The notes beneath the pieces were generated by a model that was not told the origin of the DNA, searched no databases, and saw only the letters and a program-made list of their open reading frames with translations. Positions 34,768 to 43,135 of a stretch of DNA of 43,135 nucleotides are shown here, in pieces. The stretch covers positions 1 to 43,135 of the forward strand of contig JAGLUW010000017.1 of NCBI GenBank assembly GCA_023134145.1, read 5' to 3'. The first letter of the stretch is position 1; each line of letters begins with the position of its first letter. The DNA comes from Sulfuriflexus sp. Its GTDB lineage: Bacteria; Pseudomonadota; Gammaproteobacteria; AKS1. The position numbers were made by a program, and so were the translations under genes.

Positions 34768-36855
34768 TTATGCCGCTTCGTCGGCGATATCACTGTCATT
34801 TCCTTGAGGAGGAGTGACGGGTGTTGTTGGTTCAGGCGTGCCTTTTTCTTTATACATATCAATCATGCCTGAGATATCTAGAATGAGTGCGACAGTGCCG
34901 TCACCCAAGATGGTTGCACCTGAAATTCCATCGACACGTTGGTAATTTGTTTCGAGGCTTTTAATCACGACTTGTTGTTGTGCAAGTAGATCATCAACAA
35001 TAATGCCTGCTTTATGACCGTCGCCTTCAACGACAACCATGAGTCTATTGTCGAGTGTGCTATCGCCACCGTGCATGTTAAAGATATGATCAGCGCGAAT
35101 AATCGGAATATATTCGTCTCGTAATTTGTAGAGATCTGCCTTGCCAGCAATACCATTGAGGTTGTCAGATTTAACTTGTATTGATTCGATAATGGAAACC
35201 AGTGGCACAACAAATGTTTCATTTCCAACTTTAACTAATTGTCCATCTAAAATGGCCAAAGTTAATGGTAGTTGGATAGTGAAAACAGCGCCTTTACCTT
35301 CAGTGGAATCAACGCGAACACTACCGCCAAGAGATTTAATATTTTTCCTGACGACATCCATGCCAACACCACGGCCAGATACATCACTTAATGCTTCGGC
35401 AGTAGAAAGACCTGGGTGGAAAATAAGGTCATTAATCGCATCATCGCTGAGCTCTTCATTTTCACCGACTAAACCGTTAGAGCGAGCCTTATTAAGTACG
35501 CGTTCTTTATTAATCCCCGCACCATCATCAGAAAGTTCAATAACGATATTGCCACCTTTATGGTAAGCATTAAGTGTAAGCGTACCGGTTTCATCTTTTC
35601 CAGCTTCGAGGCGTTGTTCCGGAGTTTCAATACCATGATCTAAAGCATTGCGAACCAAGTGAACCATTGGGTCGCCAATTTTTTCCATCACCGTTTTATC
35701 TAACTCAGTACCTTCACCAAGCGTAACCAGATTAACCTTTTTATTCAGCTTGCTAGATAAGTCATGAACTAATCGTGGAACGCGGCTAAACACAAAGCTA
35801 ATAGGCAACATACGAATACGCATAACACTTTCTTGAATTTCACGCGTGTTACGTTCTAATTGCGCAAGTCCTTCGAGCAATTTTTCCATGCGGCTTTCGT
35901 CATGTTTTTCATCTTCACTAATTTCACCACCGACTTGCCCAAGCATTGCTTGTGTAATAACGAGTTCACCAACGAGATTGATAATTTCATCGACTTTATC
36001 AATGCCAACTCGAATGGAGGCTGTTTCACTACCACCTTTCTTGGCAGTGGCCTTTTTCGCAGCGGGGTCTTTTTCTGCTTTTTCTGTTGCAAGTGTGTCT
36101 GATGCGGCCGCTTGTGGTGCTTCGGCAACATTTTCTGATTCGTTTACTATAGGCTGGATATCTAGATCACATTCATCTTCGACCCAATCAAATACTTCTA
36201 CTATGTCATCTTTGCTGATGTCACCAGTGAGAGTAATTTCCCATGATAGAAATGAATCTTCTGGATTTAAATCAGCAAAGGACGGGAGTTCGGATATATT
36301 AACTACAACTTCTATTTTACCGAGTTCACCGAGTGCGTGCATCATTCTTACAGGATCATTACCTGTACGAAGCATTTCTATGTGTGGGCGGAATGAAATT
36401 TGCCAGCCACCTGCTGTCGTTTCATTTGCAGAATCGTTACTGCCTTCATCTGACGCGCTAGCGCCTTCAACACCTAGTAAGTCTTCGAGTTCTTTTTGTA
36501 CTGCGTTGTTATTTTCCTCATCCATATCGCCGCCATCTTTATATACGCCTAACATATCGCGCATAACGTCAACAGATTTCAATAATATGTCTACGGCTTC
36601 TTGGGTGACTTGACGCGTGCCATCACGCATTTCATCTAGTAGTGTTTCAGCGACATGAGTGAATTCAGCAATTGCAGTAAATCCAAATGTACCACTACCG
36701 CCTTTGATTGAGTGTGCCGAACGGAAGATAGTATTAATCGACTCGTTATCAGCATTACCCACATCAAGGTTTAGGAGTTCGTTTTCCATGATGTCCAAAC
36801 CTTCGAAGCTTTCTTCGAAGAAGGTTTGGTGAAATTGCTCCATATCTATACTCAT
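34768..36855 (-). CDS. cheA: CheA chemotaxis histidine kinase
   Basis: The 695-residue kinase has an N-terminal HPt domain with H48 in FRSAHSIKGGSGTFGF and a middle P2-like region (FRPHIEMLRTGNDPVRMM), followed by an Ala/Lys-rich linker. Next come the dimerisation and ATPase domains (MVHLVRNALDHGIETPEQR, LSDDGAGINKERV, DVSGRGVGMDVVRKNI) and a C-terminal CheW-like domain (LDGQLVKVGNETFVVPL). All catalytic boxes look intact. It is encoded six bases after cheY. Confidence 0.96.
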   Translation of the reverse strand: MSIDMEQFHQTFFEESFEGLDIMENELLNLDVGNADNESINTIFRSAHSIKGGSGTFGFTAIAEFTHVAETLLDEMRDGTRQVTQEAVDILLKSVDVMRDMLGVYKDGGDMDEENNNAVQKELEDLLGVEGASASDEGSNDSANETTAGGWQISFRPHIEMLRTGNDPVRMMHALGELGKIEVVVNISELPSFADLNPEDSFLSWEITLTGDISKDDIVEVFDWVEDECDLDIQPIVNESENVAEAPQAAASDTLATEKAEKDPAAKKATAKKGGSETASIRVGIDKVDEIINLVGELVITQAMLGQVGGEISEDEKHDESRMEKLLEGLAQLERNTREIQESVMRIRMLPISFVFSRVPRLVHDLSSKLNKKVNLVTLGEGTELDKTVMEKIGDPMVHLVRNALDHGIETPEQRLEAGKDETGTLTLNAYHKGGNIVIELSDDGAGINKERVLNKARSNGLVGENEELSDDAINDLIFHPGLSTAEALSDVSGRGVGMDVVRKNIKSLGGSVRVDSTEGKGAVFTIQLPLTLAILDGQLVKVGNETFVVPLVSIIESIQVKSDNLNGIAGKADLYKLRDEYIPIIRADHIFNMHGGDSTLDNRLMVVVEGDGHKAGIIVDDLLAQQQVVIKSLETNYQRVDGISGATILGDGTVALILDISGMIDMYKEKGTPEPTTPVTPPQGNDSDIADEAA

Positions 36856-36861
36856 AATTTT

Positions 36862-37224
36862 TTATCCCAGTACTTTTTTCACTGTTGCAAGTAATTGGTC
36901 AGGGTTGAATGGTTTAACAATCCAGCCTGTTGCTCCTGCTTGTTTACCAGCCATCTTTTTGTCGGCAGATGACTCAGTGGTTAAGGTGAGGATGGGCGTA
37001 AACTTGTAAGCGGGTAGGGCACGGAGTTCTTTAGTTAATGTGATGCCATCCATGTTGGGCATGTTGATATCAGTGATAACTAAGTTATAGCTGTTTGATT
37101 TGGCAATTTGGAGTGCTTCCATGCCATCTTTTGCTTCAGTAACATCGTATCCAGCACCCTTAAGGGTAAATGTCACCATTTGACGCATTGACGCCGAATC
37201 ATCAACTGCAAGAATACTTGCCAT
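36862..37224 (-). CDS. cheY: CheY-type response regulator
   Basis: This 120-residue single receiver has the acidic pair D8-D9, phospho-acceptor D52 in VITDINMPNMDG, the threonine in LTLTTESS, and the lysine in GWIVKPFNPDQ. No output domain is present. It probably controls the flagellar motor or another motility system; no motility genes are in this window. It lies 41 bases after the STAS gene. Confidence 0.93.
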   Translation of the reverse strand: MASILAVDDSASMRQMVTFTLKGAGYDVTEAKDGMEALQIAKSNSYNLVITDINMPNMDGITLTKELRALPAYKFTPILTLTTESSADKKMAGKQAGATGWIVKPFNPDQLLATVKKVLG

Positions 37225-37265
37225 TTTGTTCTCCTAATAAAATATTACTGCTGCTACAAAAAATC

Positions 37266-37571
37266 TTAATGCAGGGTCTTTTCTTTTAATCCAAGATGTT
37301 CTACTAAACCGGTAAGCGATGCGGATTCTATTAGCGCATCACTAGGATCTAACCATTCAATATCAATTCCATGTGTTTGTGCATCAAGAAAGAAGGCGCA
37401 TAACAGCTGTAGAGCGGCGGCATCAGCCTTACCTACATCACCTGCTTGGAGTCGTATAGATTGCCCACTATCCAATGCGACTTTCAATTCAGTACCTAAG
37501 TCGGCTACAACGGATATATCCAAGGATTCTTGGCAATTAATAACTTGTACTTCTTTCTTTTCTTCACTCAT
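37266..37571 (-). CDS. STAS-domain protein heading the chemotaxis operon
   Basis: The 101-residue single STAS domain (SLDISVVADLGTELKVALDS, then LQAGDVGKADAAALQLLCAF). The loop has KADAAALQLL where phosphorylatable antagonists have D-S, so phospho-regulation is not expected. It is the first gene of the cluster. Its role in chemotaxis signalling is unknown. Confidence 0.82.
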   Translation of the reverse strand: MSEEKKEVQVINCQESLDISVVADLGTELKVALDSGQSIRLQAGDVGKADAAALQLLCAFFLDAQTHGIDIEWLDPSDALIESASLTGLVEHLGLKEKTLH

Positions 37572-37932
37572 ATTTATCTCACTTATGAAATAATATTTAC
37601 GGGTTTATTATCAGTTGTTAATATACGGATAATTCCGACTTCAACTGCGTTATCGACATACTTTTTTAAAGCTTTAGCCTTTTTTGTTGAAAATATGTAC
37701 TTACGGACAAGTTTTTTACTAGTAGAAAAAGCAAAACCCATGCCATTTATAACTCATTGAAAAATATAGTTATATTTATTTGGTTGCGGGCAAGTTTTTG
37801 ACATATTTTGCAGATGTTTTCCGCTTTGCGGCATTTGAAACTGTGTAATATAAGAAAATAAATAGACGTGTTACTTCACTTTTTATCTGAAATGCGTTTT
37901 GATCGATTCTAAATCTACATTTAGGCTAGTTA
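37572..37932. other. Divergent intergenic region, 361 bp
   Basis: The promoters for the minus-strand chemotaxis operon and the plus-strand arsS-like gene must lie here. TTGACA near 37797 could be a -35 box on the plus strand but lacks a good -10 at the right distance. I saw no sigma28 or sigma54 match and no gene. Confidence 0.4.
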
Positions 37933-38895
37933 ATGCTCCCGACATACCCTCTATTAAAAGAAAGTAATTTCCCTATATTGCAGCGTGGTCAATTAACCAC
38001 CTTGCAGGTGAATTTGGGTTACCGCTGTAACCAGCAATGTCTACATTGCCATGTGAACGCGGGTCCGAAGCGGACAGAAGAGATGGATGCCAAGGGTATT
38101 CATACGGTATTGACCTTTCTTAAAGAAAAATCTATTCAAGTATTGGACTTAACGGGTGGTGCACCAGAACTTAACCCACACTTCAGGTCATTGGTTGAGC
38201 AGGCACGAGCTTTGGGTGTGAAGGTGATCGACCGTTGTAATTTAACGATCCTTGAGGAGCAGGGACAAGAAGGGCTTGCAACGTTTTTAGCAACGAACAA
38301 AGTAGAAGTTGTGGCTTCTTTACCTTGTTATATGAAAGAAAATGTTGAGCAGCAACGAGGCAAAGGGGTTTTTGAACCTAGCTTAGCTGGGTTGCGGCAA
38401 TTAAATAAGCTGGGCTACGGTCAACAGGGTTCAGAATTGAAATTGAATTTAGTTTATAACCCACAAGATGCGAGCTTACCTCCAGCACAGCAACAATTAG
38501 AAATTGATTATAAGCACCATCTTGCGACAGAGTATGAAATTCATTTTAATAATTTATTTACCTTGGCGAATATGCCGATTCAACGTTTTGGCAGTATGTT
38601 GATTTCAAAAGGGCAGTTTGATGAATACATGAACTTGCTCAAGAGTGCATATCAAGCCGAAAATATTGCATCGGTAATGTGTAGAAGTATGTTGAGTGTT
38701 GATTGGCAAGGCTTCGTTTATGATTGTGATTTTAATCAGATGCTCGATATGCCGTTAATTCACAAGAATAATAAAACACATTTGTCAGATTTAATGGAAG
38801 TTGAATTTGTCGGTCAGCCAATTGCCATTGCCGATCATTGCTATGGCTGTACTGCAGGTCAGGGTAGTAGCTGTGGCGGTGCGCTTGGTGAGTAA
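37933..38895 (+). CDS. arsS: ArsS-family radical SAM protein
   Basis: The 320-residue protein has the radical-SAM cluster motif CNQQCLHC (CxxxCxxC) near the N-terminus (LGYRCNQQCLHCHVNAGP) and LDLTGGAPELN. A C-terminal Cys-rich end, CYGCTAGQGSSCGG, follows, as in the arsenosugar biosynthesis protein ArsS. ArsS adds the 5'-deoxyadenosyl group to a methylated arsenical. It is followed by two glycosyltransferases of types often found beside it, but no arsenic methyltransferase arsM is in the window, so the substrate is unproven. Confidence 0.85.
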   Translation: MLPTYPLLKESNFPILQRGQLTTLQVNLGYRCNQQCLHCHVNAGPKRTEEMDAKGIHTVLTFLKEKSIQVLDLTGGAPELNPHFRSLVEQARALGVKVIDRCNLTILEEQGQEGLATFLATNKVEVVASLPCYMKENVEQQRGKGVFEPSLAGLRQLNKLGYGQQGSELKLNLVYNPQDASLPPAQQQLEIDYKHHLATEYEIHFNNLFTLANMPIQRFGSMLISKGQFDEYMNLLKSAYQAENIASVMCRSMLSVDWQGFVYDCDFNQMLDMPLIHKNNKTHLSDLMEVEFVGQPIAIADHCYGCTAGQGSSCGGALGE

Positions 38896-38896
38896 G

Positions 38897-39586
38897 ATGA
38901 TTGTGTGTTCGATTATTATTCCAGTATTAAATGAGTCGGCACATTTACCCACACAACTTGCAGAACTTCAAGCATGGCGACAAGCAGGGCATGAAATTAT
39001 TGTCGTTGATGGTGGTAGTGAGGATGCTAGCGGCGAACTTGCTAGACCATTAGTTGATCAGTTGATTTCTTCTCCCAAAGGACGCGCTACACAAATGAAT
39101 AAAGGTGCTGCGTCTGCAAATAATGAGTGGCTGGTGTTTTTACATGCCGATACATTATTTTCTAAAACAGCAATGAATTCTCTGCAAAATATATTTCATC
39201 GAGAAGATATAAAGTGGGGACGCTTTGATGTTCGTTTATCAGGGAGCAACCCCTTATTTAGATTGATATCTATATTAATGAATATTCGTTCTCGTATAAG
39301 CGGAATTGCAACAGGCGATCAAGCAATGTTTATGCGTAAAGCTGTTTTTGATCAGGTAGGAGGCTTCCCTGATATCGCCTTGATGGAAGATATTAGTTTG
39401 AGCAGTAAGTTGAAAAAAATGTCTTCGCCATACTGTATGAAAGAATTTGTTACCACATCAAGCCGACGCTGGCATAAGCATGGCATTGTTAAAACTATTT
39501 TTATGATGTGGTCGTTACGCTTACGTTATTTTTTTGGCGCAAGTCCTAGGGCACTTGCAGAACGCTATAATCGTTCACCGAAATGA
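38897..39586 (+). CDS. TIGR04283-type family 2 glycosyltransferase
   Basis: About 229 residues from the ATG at 38897, one base after the preceding stop; a longer frame from 38801 would lie inside the arsS-like gene. GT2 fold: CSIIIPVLNESAHL, IIVVDGGSEDASG, WLVFLHADTLF (DxD) and GGFPDIALMEDISLS. Proteins of this type are linked with the arsenosugar locus. GGTGAG serves as ribosome binding site. It overlaps the next gene by 4 bases. Confidence 0.85.
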   Translation: MIVCSIIIPVLNESAHLPTQLAELQAWRQAGHEIIVVDGGSEDASGELARPLVDQLISSPKGRATQMNKGAASANNEWLVFLHADTLFSKTAMNSLQNIFHREDIKWGRFDVRLSGSNPLFRLISILMNIRSRISGIATGDQAMFMRKAVFDQVGGFPDIALMEDISLSSKLKKMSSPYCMKEFVTTSSRRWHKHGIVKTIFMMWSLRLRYFFGASPRALAERYNRSPK

Positions 39587-40203
39587 CGGGTACATGTGTT
39601 TGTGTATTTGCCAAGGCACCAGTAAGCGGTCAGGTTAAGACGCGTTTATTACCAGTGCTTAGCGAACAACAAGCCTGTCTTGTGCATGAACGTTTAATTC
39701 AGCATTGTCTTTCACGAATTCAACATCCTGATTGGCAAACTCAATTGTGGTCAACAGATATATCTCATCCTTATATACAGGCGTGTGCTGAAAATCATTC
39801 AGTTTCATTGCATACGCAACAAGGTATTGATCTTGGGGAACGAATGGCTTCTGCTGTACAGCAGTCACTAGAACATTTTAAGCATGTCATTATCATTGGT
39901 ACAGATTGTCCGAGTATTGATGCAGGCTTTATTCAAGAGGCAGTAAAAAAACTAAAGGCAGGCGTTGATGTTGTTCTGGGCCCAGCTGAAGATGGTGGTT
40001 ATGTATTAATTGGCTTTTCATTGTCAGCAGAGAATGTCTTTACTGGTATTGAATGGGGTACAGATCAAGTTCTAGAATCAACGCGGCTGCGGTTACGTGA
40101 CGCTAAATTAAATTGGCATGAACTTGAAACACAGCGCGATATAGATAGACCTGAAGACTTGCAGTACTTAGAGCAAGCTTACCCTCTATTGTTTCGGCAA
40201 TAA
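39583..40203 (+). CDS. TIGR04282-type glycosyltransferase
   Basis: The 206-residue nucleotidyl/glycosyltransferase of the DUF2064 type has CVFAKAPVSGQVKTRLLP, DLGERMASAV, IIGTDCPSID and LGPAEDGGYVLIGF. It is commonly paired with TIGR04283 proteins and ArsS, where it is thought to add the sugar part. Translationally coupled to the upstream gene. Confidence 0.87.
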   Translation: MTGTCVCVFAKAPVSGQVKTRLLPVLSEQQACLVHERLIQHCLSRIQHPDWQTQLWSTDISHPYIQACAENHSVSLHTQQGIDLGERMASAVQQSLEHFKHVIIIGTDCPSIDAGFIQEAVKKLKAGVDVVLGPAEDGGYVLIGFSLSAENVFTGIEWGTDQVLESTRLRLRDAKLNWHELETQRDIDRPEDLQYLEQAYPLLFRQ

Positions 40204-40205
40204 TT

Positions 40206-41024
40206 TTACTCAATCGGTGTGTCGTTATCATTACCCCAATCAGACCAAGAACCTGGGTAACCACTAATGTCGGTATAGCCGAGTGATTTGAGCATAATAA
40301 AACTTAGCGCAGAACGGTGATGGGTGTGGCAGTAACAGGTAATGTGTTTGTCGGTGGAGAAACCGCGTTGTGCAAGTGCTTCTGTCAGTTCTTTATTATT
40401 TTTTAAGCGGCCATTGCGACTAGGGTCCATTATTGCCATCCAGTCGTAATGAATTGCACCGGGAATATGGCCACCACGCGCAGCAAATTTCTTTTCGCCT
40501 GTGTATTCGCCAATGCTACGCGCATCGAGTAATTGCACTTGCGTATTATCAAGATTTTCAAGAACCGCTTTACGTGATGATACAACGGAAGTGAGTTGTT
40601 TCGATGCGGAGAAATTGCCCGTGCCTGGTTTAGTTATCTCTTTATCGATTGGCCAGCCTTCATTCGCCCATGCCATGAATCCACCATTTAATAATGAGTA
40701 GCTTGTGTGGCCATAGGCTTCTAGCGTCCAAAGTAGGCGACTGGCTTTACCACCACCTTCATCATCATAGGCGACGATGTGCGTGTCATTATTTATGCCC
40801 AATGATTGCATTAATTTTTCAAACTCAGCAGCGTCGGGTAATAAACCCATGATAGGTTTTTCGACATGGAGGATTTGTGGGTATTCAATATGTACAGCGC
40901 CAGGAATATGCGCTTGTTGCCAAACTTCCTTTTTACAAACATCAATAATAACTAACTGTTTATCACTAAGGTGATCAGCCAGTTCATCACATTCAACAAT
41001 TGTTTGGAAAAGAAGGTTAGACAT
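40206..41024 (-). CDS. Two-domain sulfurtransferase (rhodanese)
   Basis: 272 residues from MSNLLFQTIVECDELADHL at 41024; an upstream Met at 41126 lies inside glcF and has no support. Two rhodanese domains: an inactive N-terminal one (LVIIDVCKKEVWQQAHIPGA) and a catalytic C-terminal one with the loop CYCHTHHRSAL, where the Cys begins the six-residue active loop. It moves sulfane sulfur from thiosulfate or 3-mercaptopyruvate to an acceptor. Its start overlaps the end of glcF by 8 bases. Confidence 0.88.
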   Translation of the reverse strand: MSNLLFQTIVECDELADHLSDKQLVIIDVCKKEVWQQAHIPGAVHIEYPQILHVEKPIMGLLPDAAEFEKLMQSLGINNDTHIVAYDDEGGGKASRLLWTLEAYGHTSYSLLNGGFMAWANEGWPIDKEITKPGTGNFSASKQLTSVVSSRKAVLENLDNTQVQLLDARSIGEYTGEKKFAARGGHIPGAIHYDWMAIMDPSRNGRLKNNKELTEALAQRGFSTDKHITCYCHTHHRSALSFIMLKSLGYTDISGYPGSWSDWGNDNDTPIE

Positions 41025-42240
41025 GTTTGGAGTCCTTACTGGGATTGAGAAGCTGTAACCAGTGTACAACCGGTGTTTCGGTGCCGCTTCGCATGTGCAG
41101 TAGGCAACCAATATTAGCGGTGGCAATAATATCGGGTTGCTCGCTAAGAAGATTATCTAATTTGTTGAGTAATAACTTCTTAGAAATATTCGGCTGTAGT
41201 ATCGAGTAAGCACCTGCTGAGCCACAGCATAGATGTGCATCATTGTATTCAATGATATCGTAACCGACTTGGCTGAGTAAGGATTCAACACTGCCGGTAA
41301 TACCTTGGCCATGCTGTAGGGTGCAAGGGGCATGAAAACTAATGCGAGCTGTTTTTTTATCACCTAAAGACGATAAATCTTCGTTACTAAGAAATTCACT
41401 TACGTCGGCACACAATTCGGATACACGAGCAGCCTTCTCGGCATAGTCAGGATCGTTTTCTAATAGTTTTCCGTAATCCTTGATCATGATACCACAGGCG
41501 CTGGCAGTACTGATGATGGCTTCAGCTCCAGCTTCGATGCTTGGCCACCAAGCATTAATATTCTTTTTAATAAAATGATGTGCTTCGGCAGATTTCGCCA
41601 TGTGTTCACTCATGGCGCCACAACAACTGTCGGCATCTATTTCAACGGCAGTAACACCAAGTTTGTCGAGAATAATGCGGCAGTCGGCATTGATGTCGGG
41701 TGCGAAGGCGTCTTGCGCACACCCAGCAGGGAGGATCACCATGCGTTGGTGGCGATCAAGTATGGCATCGTTATTTTTGCTTGTCGGTAATTGACGTTGA
41801 ACTGATGCGGGTAAGATGCGACGAAGTTTGGTTGCCAGCTTAACAACCAGACCGATTCTTTTTCTATGTGGAATAACTTGCCGTAATGACCAACGCAACA
41901 AAGCAGCAAAGGCGAGACGTGGACTGTTTTTTTCTGCGATCTCTCTACCGATGGTTAACAAGCGTCCGTATTGAACACCAGAAGGACAAGTGGTTTCACA
42001 ATTACGACAGGTAAGACAGCGATCTAAATGTTTTAATGTTTGAGATGAATTTTCACCTGTTTCAAACATTTGTTTCATTAAATAAATGCGACCACGTGGC
42101 CCATCAAGCTCATCACCGAGCAATTGGTATGTTGGGCAGGTTGCATTACAAAAACCACAATGAACACAGCTGCGTAAAATACTATCTACTTCTTCAATGA
42201 GCGGATGTTTCTTTAGACTCTTGTGAATAATGGTCTGCAT
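41017..42240 (-). CDS. glcF: Glycolate oxidase iron-sulfur subunit
   Basis: 407 residues from MQTIIHKSLKKHPLIEEVD at 42240, one base after the glcE stop; a Met at 42291 would lie inside glcE. Two 4Fe-4S motifs, CVHCGFCNATCP and CLTCRNCETTCP, and two CCG-type motifs (DSCCGAMSEH, LCCGSAGAYS). GlcF carries electrons from GlcD/GlcE in the oxidation of glycolate to glyoxylate. Confidence 0.93.
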   Translation of the reverse strand: MQTIIHKSLKKHPLIEEVDSILRSCVHCGFCNATCPTYQLLGDELDGPRGRIYLMKQMFETGENSSQTLKHLDRCLTCRNCETTCPSGVQYGRLLTIGREIAEKNSPRLAFAALLRWSLRQVIPHRKRIGLVVKLATKLRRILPASVQRQLPTSKNNDAILDRHQRMVILPAGCAQDAFAPDINADCRIILDKLGVTAVEIDADSCCGAMSEHMAKSAEAHHFIKKNINAWWPSIEAGAEAIISTASACGIMIKDYGKLLENDPDYAEKAARVSELCADVSEFLSNEDLSSLGDKKTARISFHAPCTLQHGQGITGSVESLLSQVGYDIIEYNDAHLCCGSAGAYSILQPNISKKLLLNKLDNLLSEQPDIIATANIGCLLHMRSGTETPVVHWLQLLNPSKDSKHV

Positions 42241-42241
42241 A

Positions 42242-43135
42242 TTAATAATCTGCCAGCATGCGCATTGGGTTGAGAATGCCAGCAGGATCAAAGGCCTGTT
42301 TTAATTGTGTATGTAATGCGGCAATACCTGGCGCCAATGGATGAAAAGCTTCAACATTATTATCGCTAGGATTAAATAAAGTGGCATGACCACCGTGTGA
42401 TTCACATAGAGCACGAATCACATTAGCGGGTTCATCGGTTCTAATCCAGCGTTGCGCGCCAGCCCAATCAGTTAACGCTTTACCTGTTAAGTTTAATGTT
42501 AGCGTGGCGGGAGCGAGTGATAATCGCCATAGTGGTTGATTACCAGTGAAAAAATCATGTTGCTGATCGCGAAGCGCTTGCCAAAAATCATGTCCGGCTT
42601 CATCTGCTTCGCCACCGATAATACTTGTGGCATGTTTCACTGCAGCCGCATTTCCGGATAGGCGTATATATAATGTGTCATCTAAATGACAACTTGCGCT
42701 GATGGGTAAAGCTTGTTTGCCGAGTTCTTGCCAAGTTTGCATAGCTTGAGTGGCATCTTTTTCTAATTTGAGTGTGATCTCGGTTTCAGGTTTTGGCATC
42801 ACTTTGATAGAGGCATCTAATATAACGCCAAGTGTGCCCATGGCCCCCGTCATTAAACGCGATATGTCATAACCGGCGACATTTTTCATCACTTGACCAC
42901 CATAGCTTAGCTTTTCGGCTTTACCATTTAGACAGGTGATACCGAGCACGGCATCACGTAATGAACCGGCATAAGGACGTGCAGGGCCAGATAGGCCGCA
43001 GGCAACCATGCCGCCAATACTACCGCGATGATTGAAACGTGGTGGTTCAAATGCGAACATCTGATTTTCTGTCGCTAATGTTTTTTCGATTTCTTCGATG
43101 GATGTACCACAGCGGGCAGTGATGACTAATTCGGT
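42242..43135 (-). CDS. glcE: Glycolate oxidase FAD-binding subunit (partial)
   Basis: The reading frame runs off the right edge, so the N-terminus is missing; the visible 297 residues start TELVITARCGTSIEEIEKTL. The FAD-binding part shows FEPPRFNHRGSIGGMVACGL and VMKNVAGYDISRLMTGAMGTLGV, and the C-terminus LKQAFDPAGILNPMRML is typical of GlcE/GlcD. It is followed by glcF with a one-base gap; glcD should lie outside the window. Confidence 0.92.
   Translation of the reverse strand, partial: TELVITARCGTSIEEIEKTLATENQMFAFEPPRFNHRGSIGGMVACGLSGPARPYAGSLRDAVLGITCLNGKAEKLSYGGQVMKNVAGYDISRLMTGAMGTLGVILDASIKVMPKPETEITLKLEKDATQAMQTWQELGKQALPISASCHLDDTLYIRLSGNAAAVKHATSIIGGEADEAGHDFWQALRDQQHDFFTGNQPLWRLSLAPATLTLNLTGKALTDWAGAQRWIRTDEPANVIRALCESHGGHATLFNPSDNNVEAFHPLAPGIAALHTQLKQAFDPAGILNPMRMLADY

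Noticed and set aside
35846-36613. Plus-strand frame of 255 codons opposite cheA, serine-rich
   Set aside because: It is antisense to a certain gene; the Ser-rich composition comes from the complement of cheA codons.

Overview
The window looks like a chromosomal piece of a moderately AT-rich gammaproteobacterium. The succinylase lysine/DAP genes (dapC-dapD-yffB-dapE), a large single-strand chemotaxis cluster, an ArsS-type radical SAM locus with two small glycosyltransferases, and the glycolate oxidase genes glcE/glcF all fit that group. The genus cannot be fixed from sequence reading alone.

Layout. (1) 1-444: the end of a DsrE-like gene. (2) 475-12102: an accessory region bracketed by two same-strand copies of a GMC oxidoreductase gene, a wrecked fragment at 475-700 and the intact gene at 12103-13794. 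Between them lie a c-di-GMP/regulatory block (PilZ protein, REC-PAS-GGDEF diguanylate cyclase, FixJ-like regulator, VpsR/FleQ-like sigma54 activator) and then seven secreted or outer-membrane proteins. I read these seven as a divergent Fap functional-amyloid operon: a short FapE-like protein, a possible FapA, FapB, FapC with three repeats, FapD (C39 peptidase), FapE and FapF (coiled coil plus beta-barrel). A textbook sigma54 promoter (5767-5782) and a perfect inverted repeat about 100 bp upstream (5662-5681) lie between the activator gene and the amyloid genes. (3) 12103-16520 (minus): membrane sensor kinase, thioredoxin-like protein, gluconate-2-dehydrogenase subunit-3-like protein and GMC flavoprotein. 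(4) 16576-20159 (minus): dapC, dapD, yffB, dapE. (5) 20264-23765 (plus): EamA transporter, VOC protein, REC-PAS-GGDEF-EAL protein; then tRNA-Arg(CCT) at 23820-23896. (6) 23941-27177 (minus): a small surface-decoration islet (cytidylyltransferase/oxidoreductase fusion, class V aminotransferase, LicD protein) next to the tRNA. (7) 27407-37571 (minus): a chemotaxis operon, STAS-cheY-cheA-cheW-parA-MCP-cheR-cheD-cheB-STAS, whose receptor is a soluble globin-triple-PAS MCP. (8) 37933-40203 (plus): arsS-like gene and two glycosyltransferases. (9) 40206-43135 (minus): sulfurtransferase, glcF, and glcE cut by the window edge.

How it fits together. The most interesting part is 1049-11861. A diguanylate cyclase with an intact inhibitory site, a PilZ receptor and an activator whose receiver-like domain lacks the phospho-acceptor aspartate sit directly upstream of an amyloid export operon with its own sigma54 promoter. 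This suggests c-di-GMP-linked, sigma54-dependent control of amyloid fibres. Two proteins at the ends of the operon share a domain containing a motif that matches the spacing of double-glycine leader peptides, and the operon encodes a C39-family peptidase, so they are candidate substrates. Hairpins follow the FapB and FapC genes and could set subunit ratios. These functional links are inferences; the motifs, spacings and repeats were read directly from the sequence.
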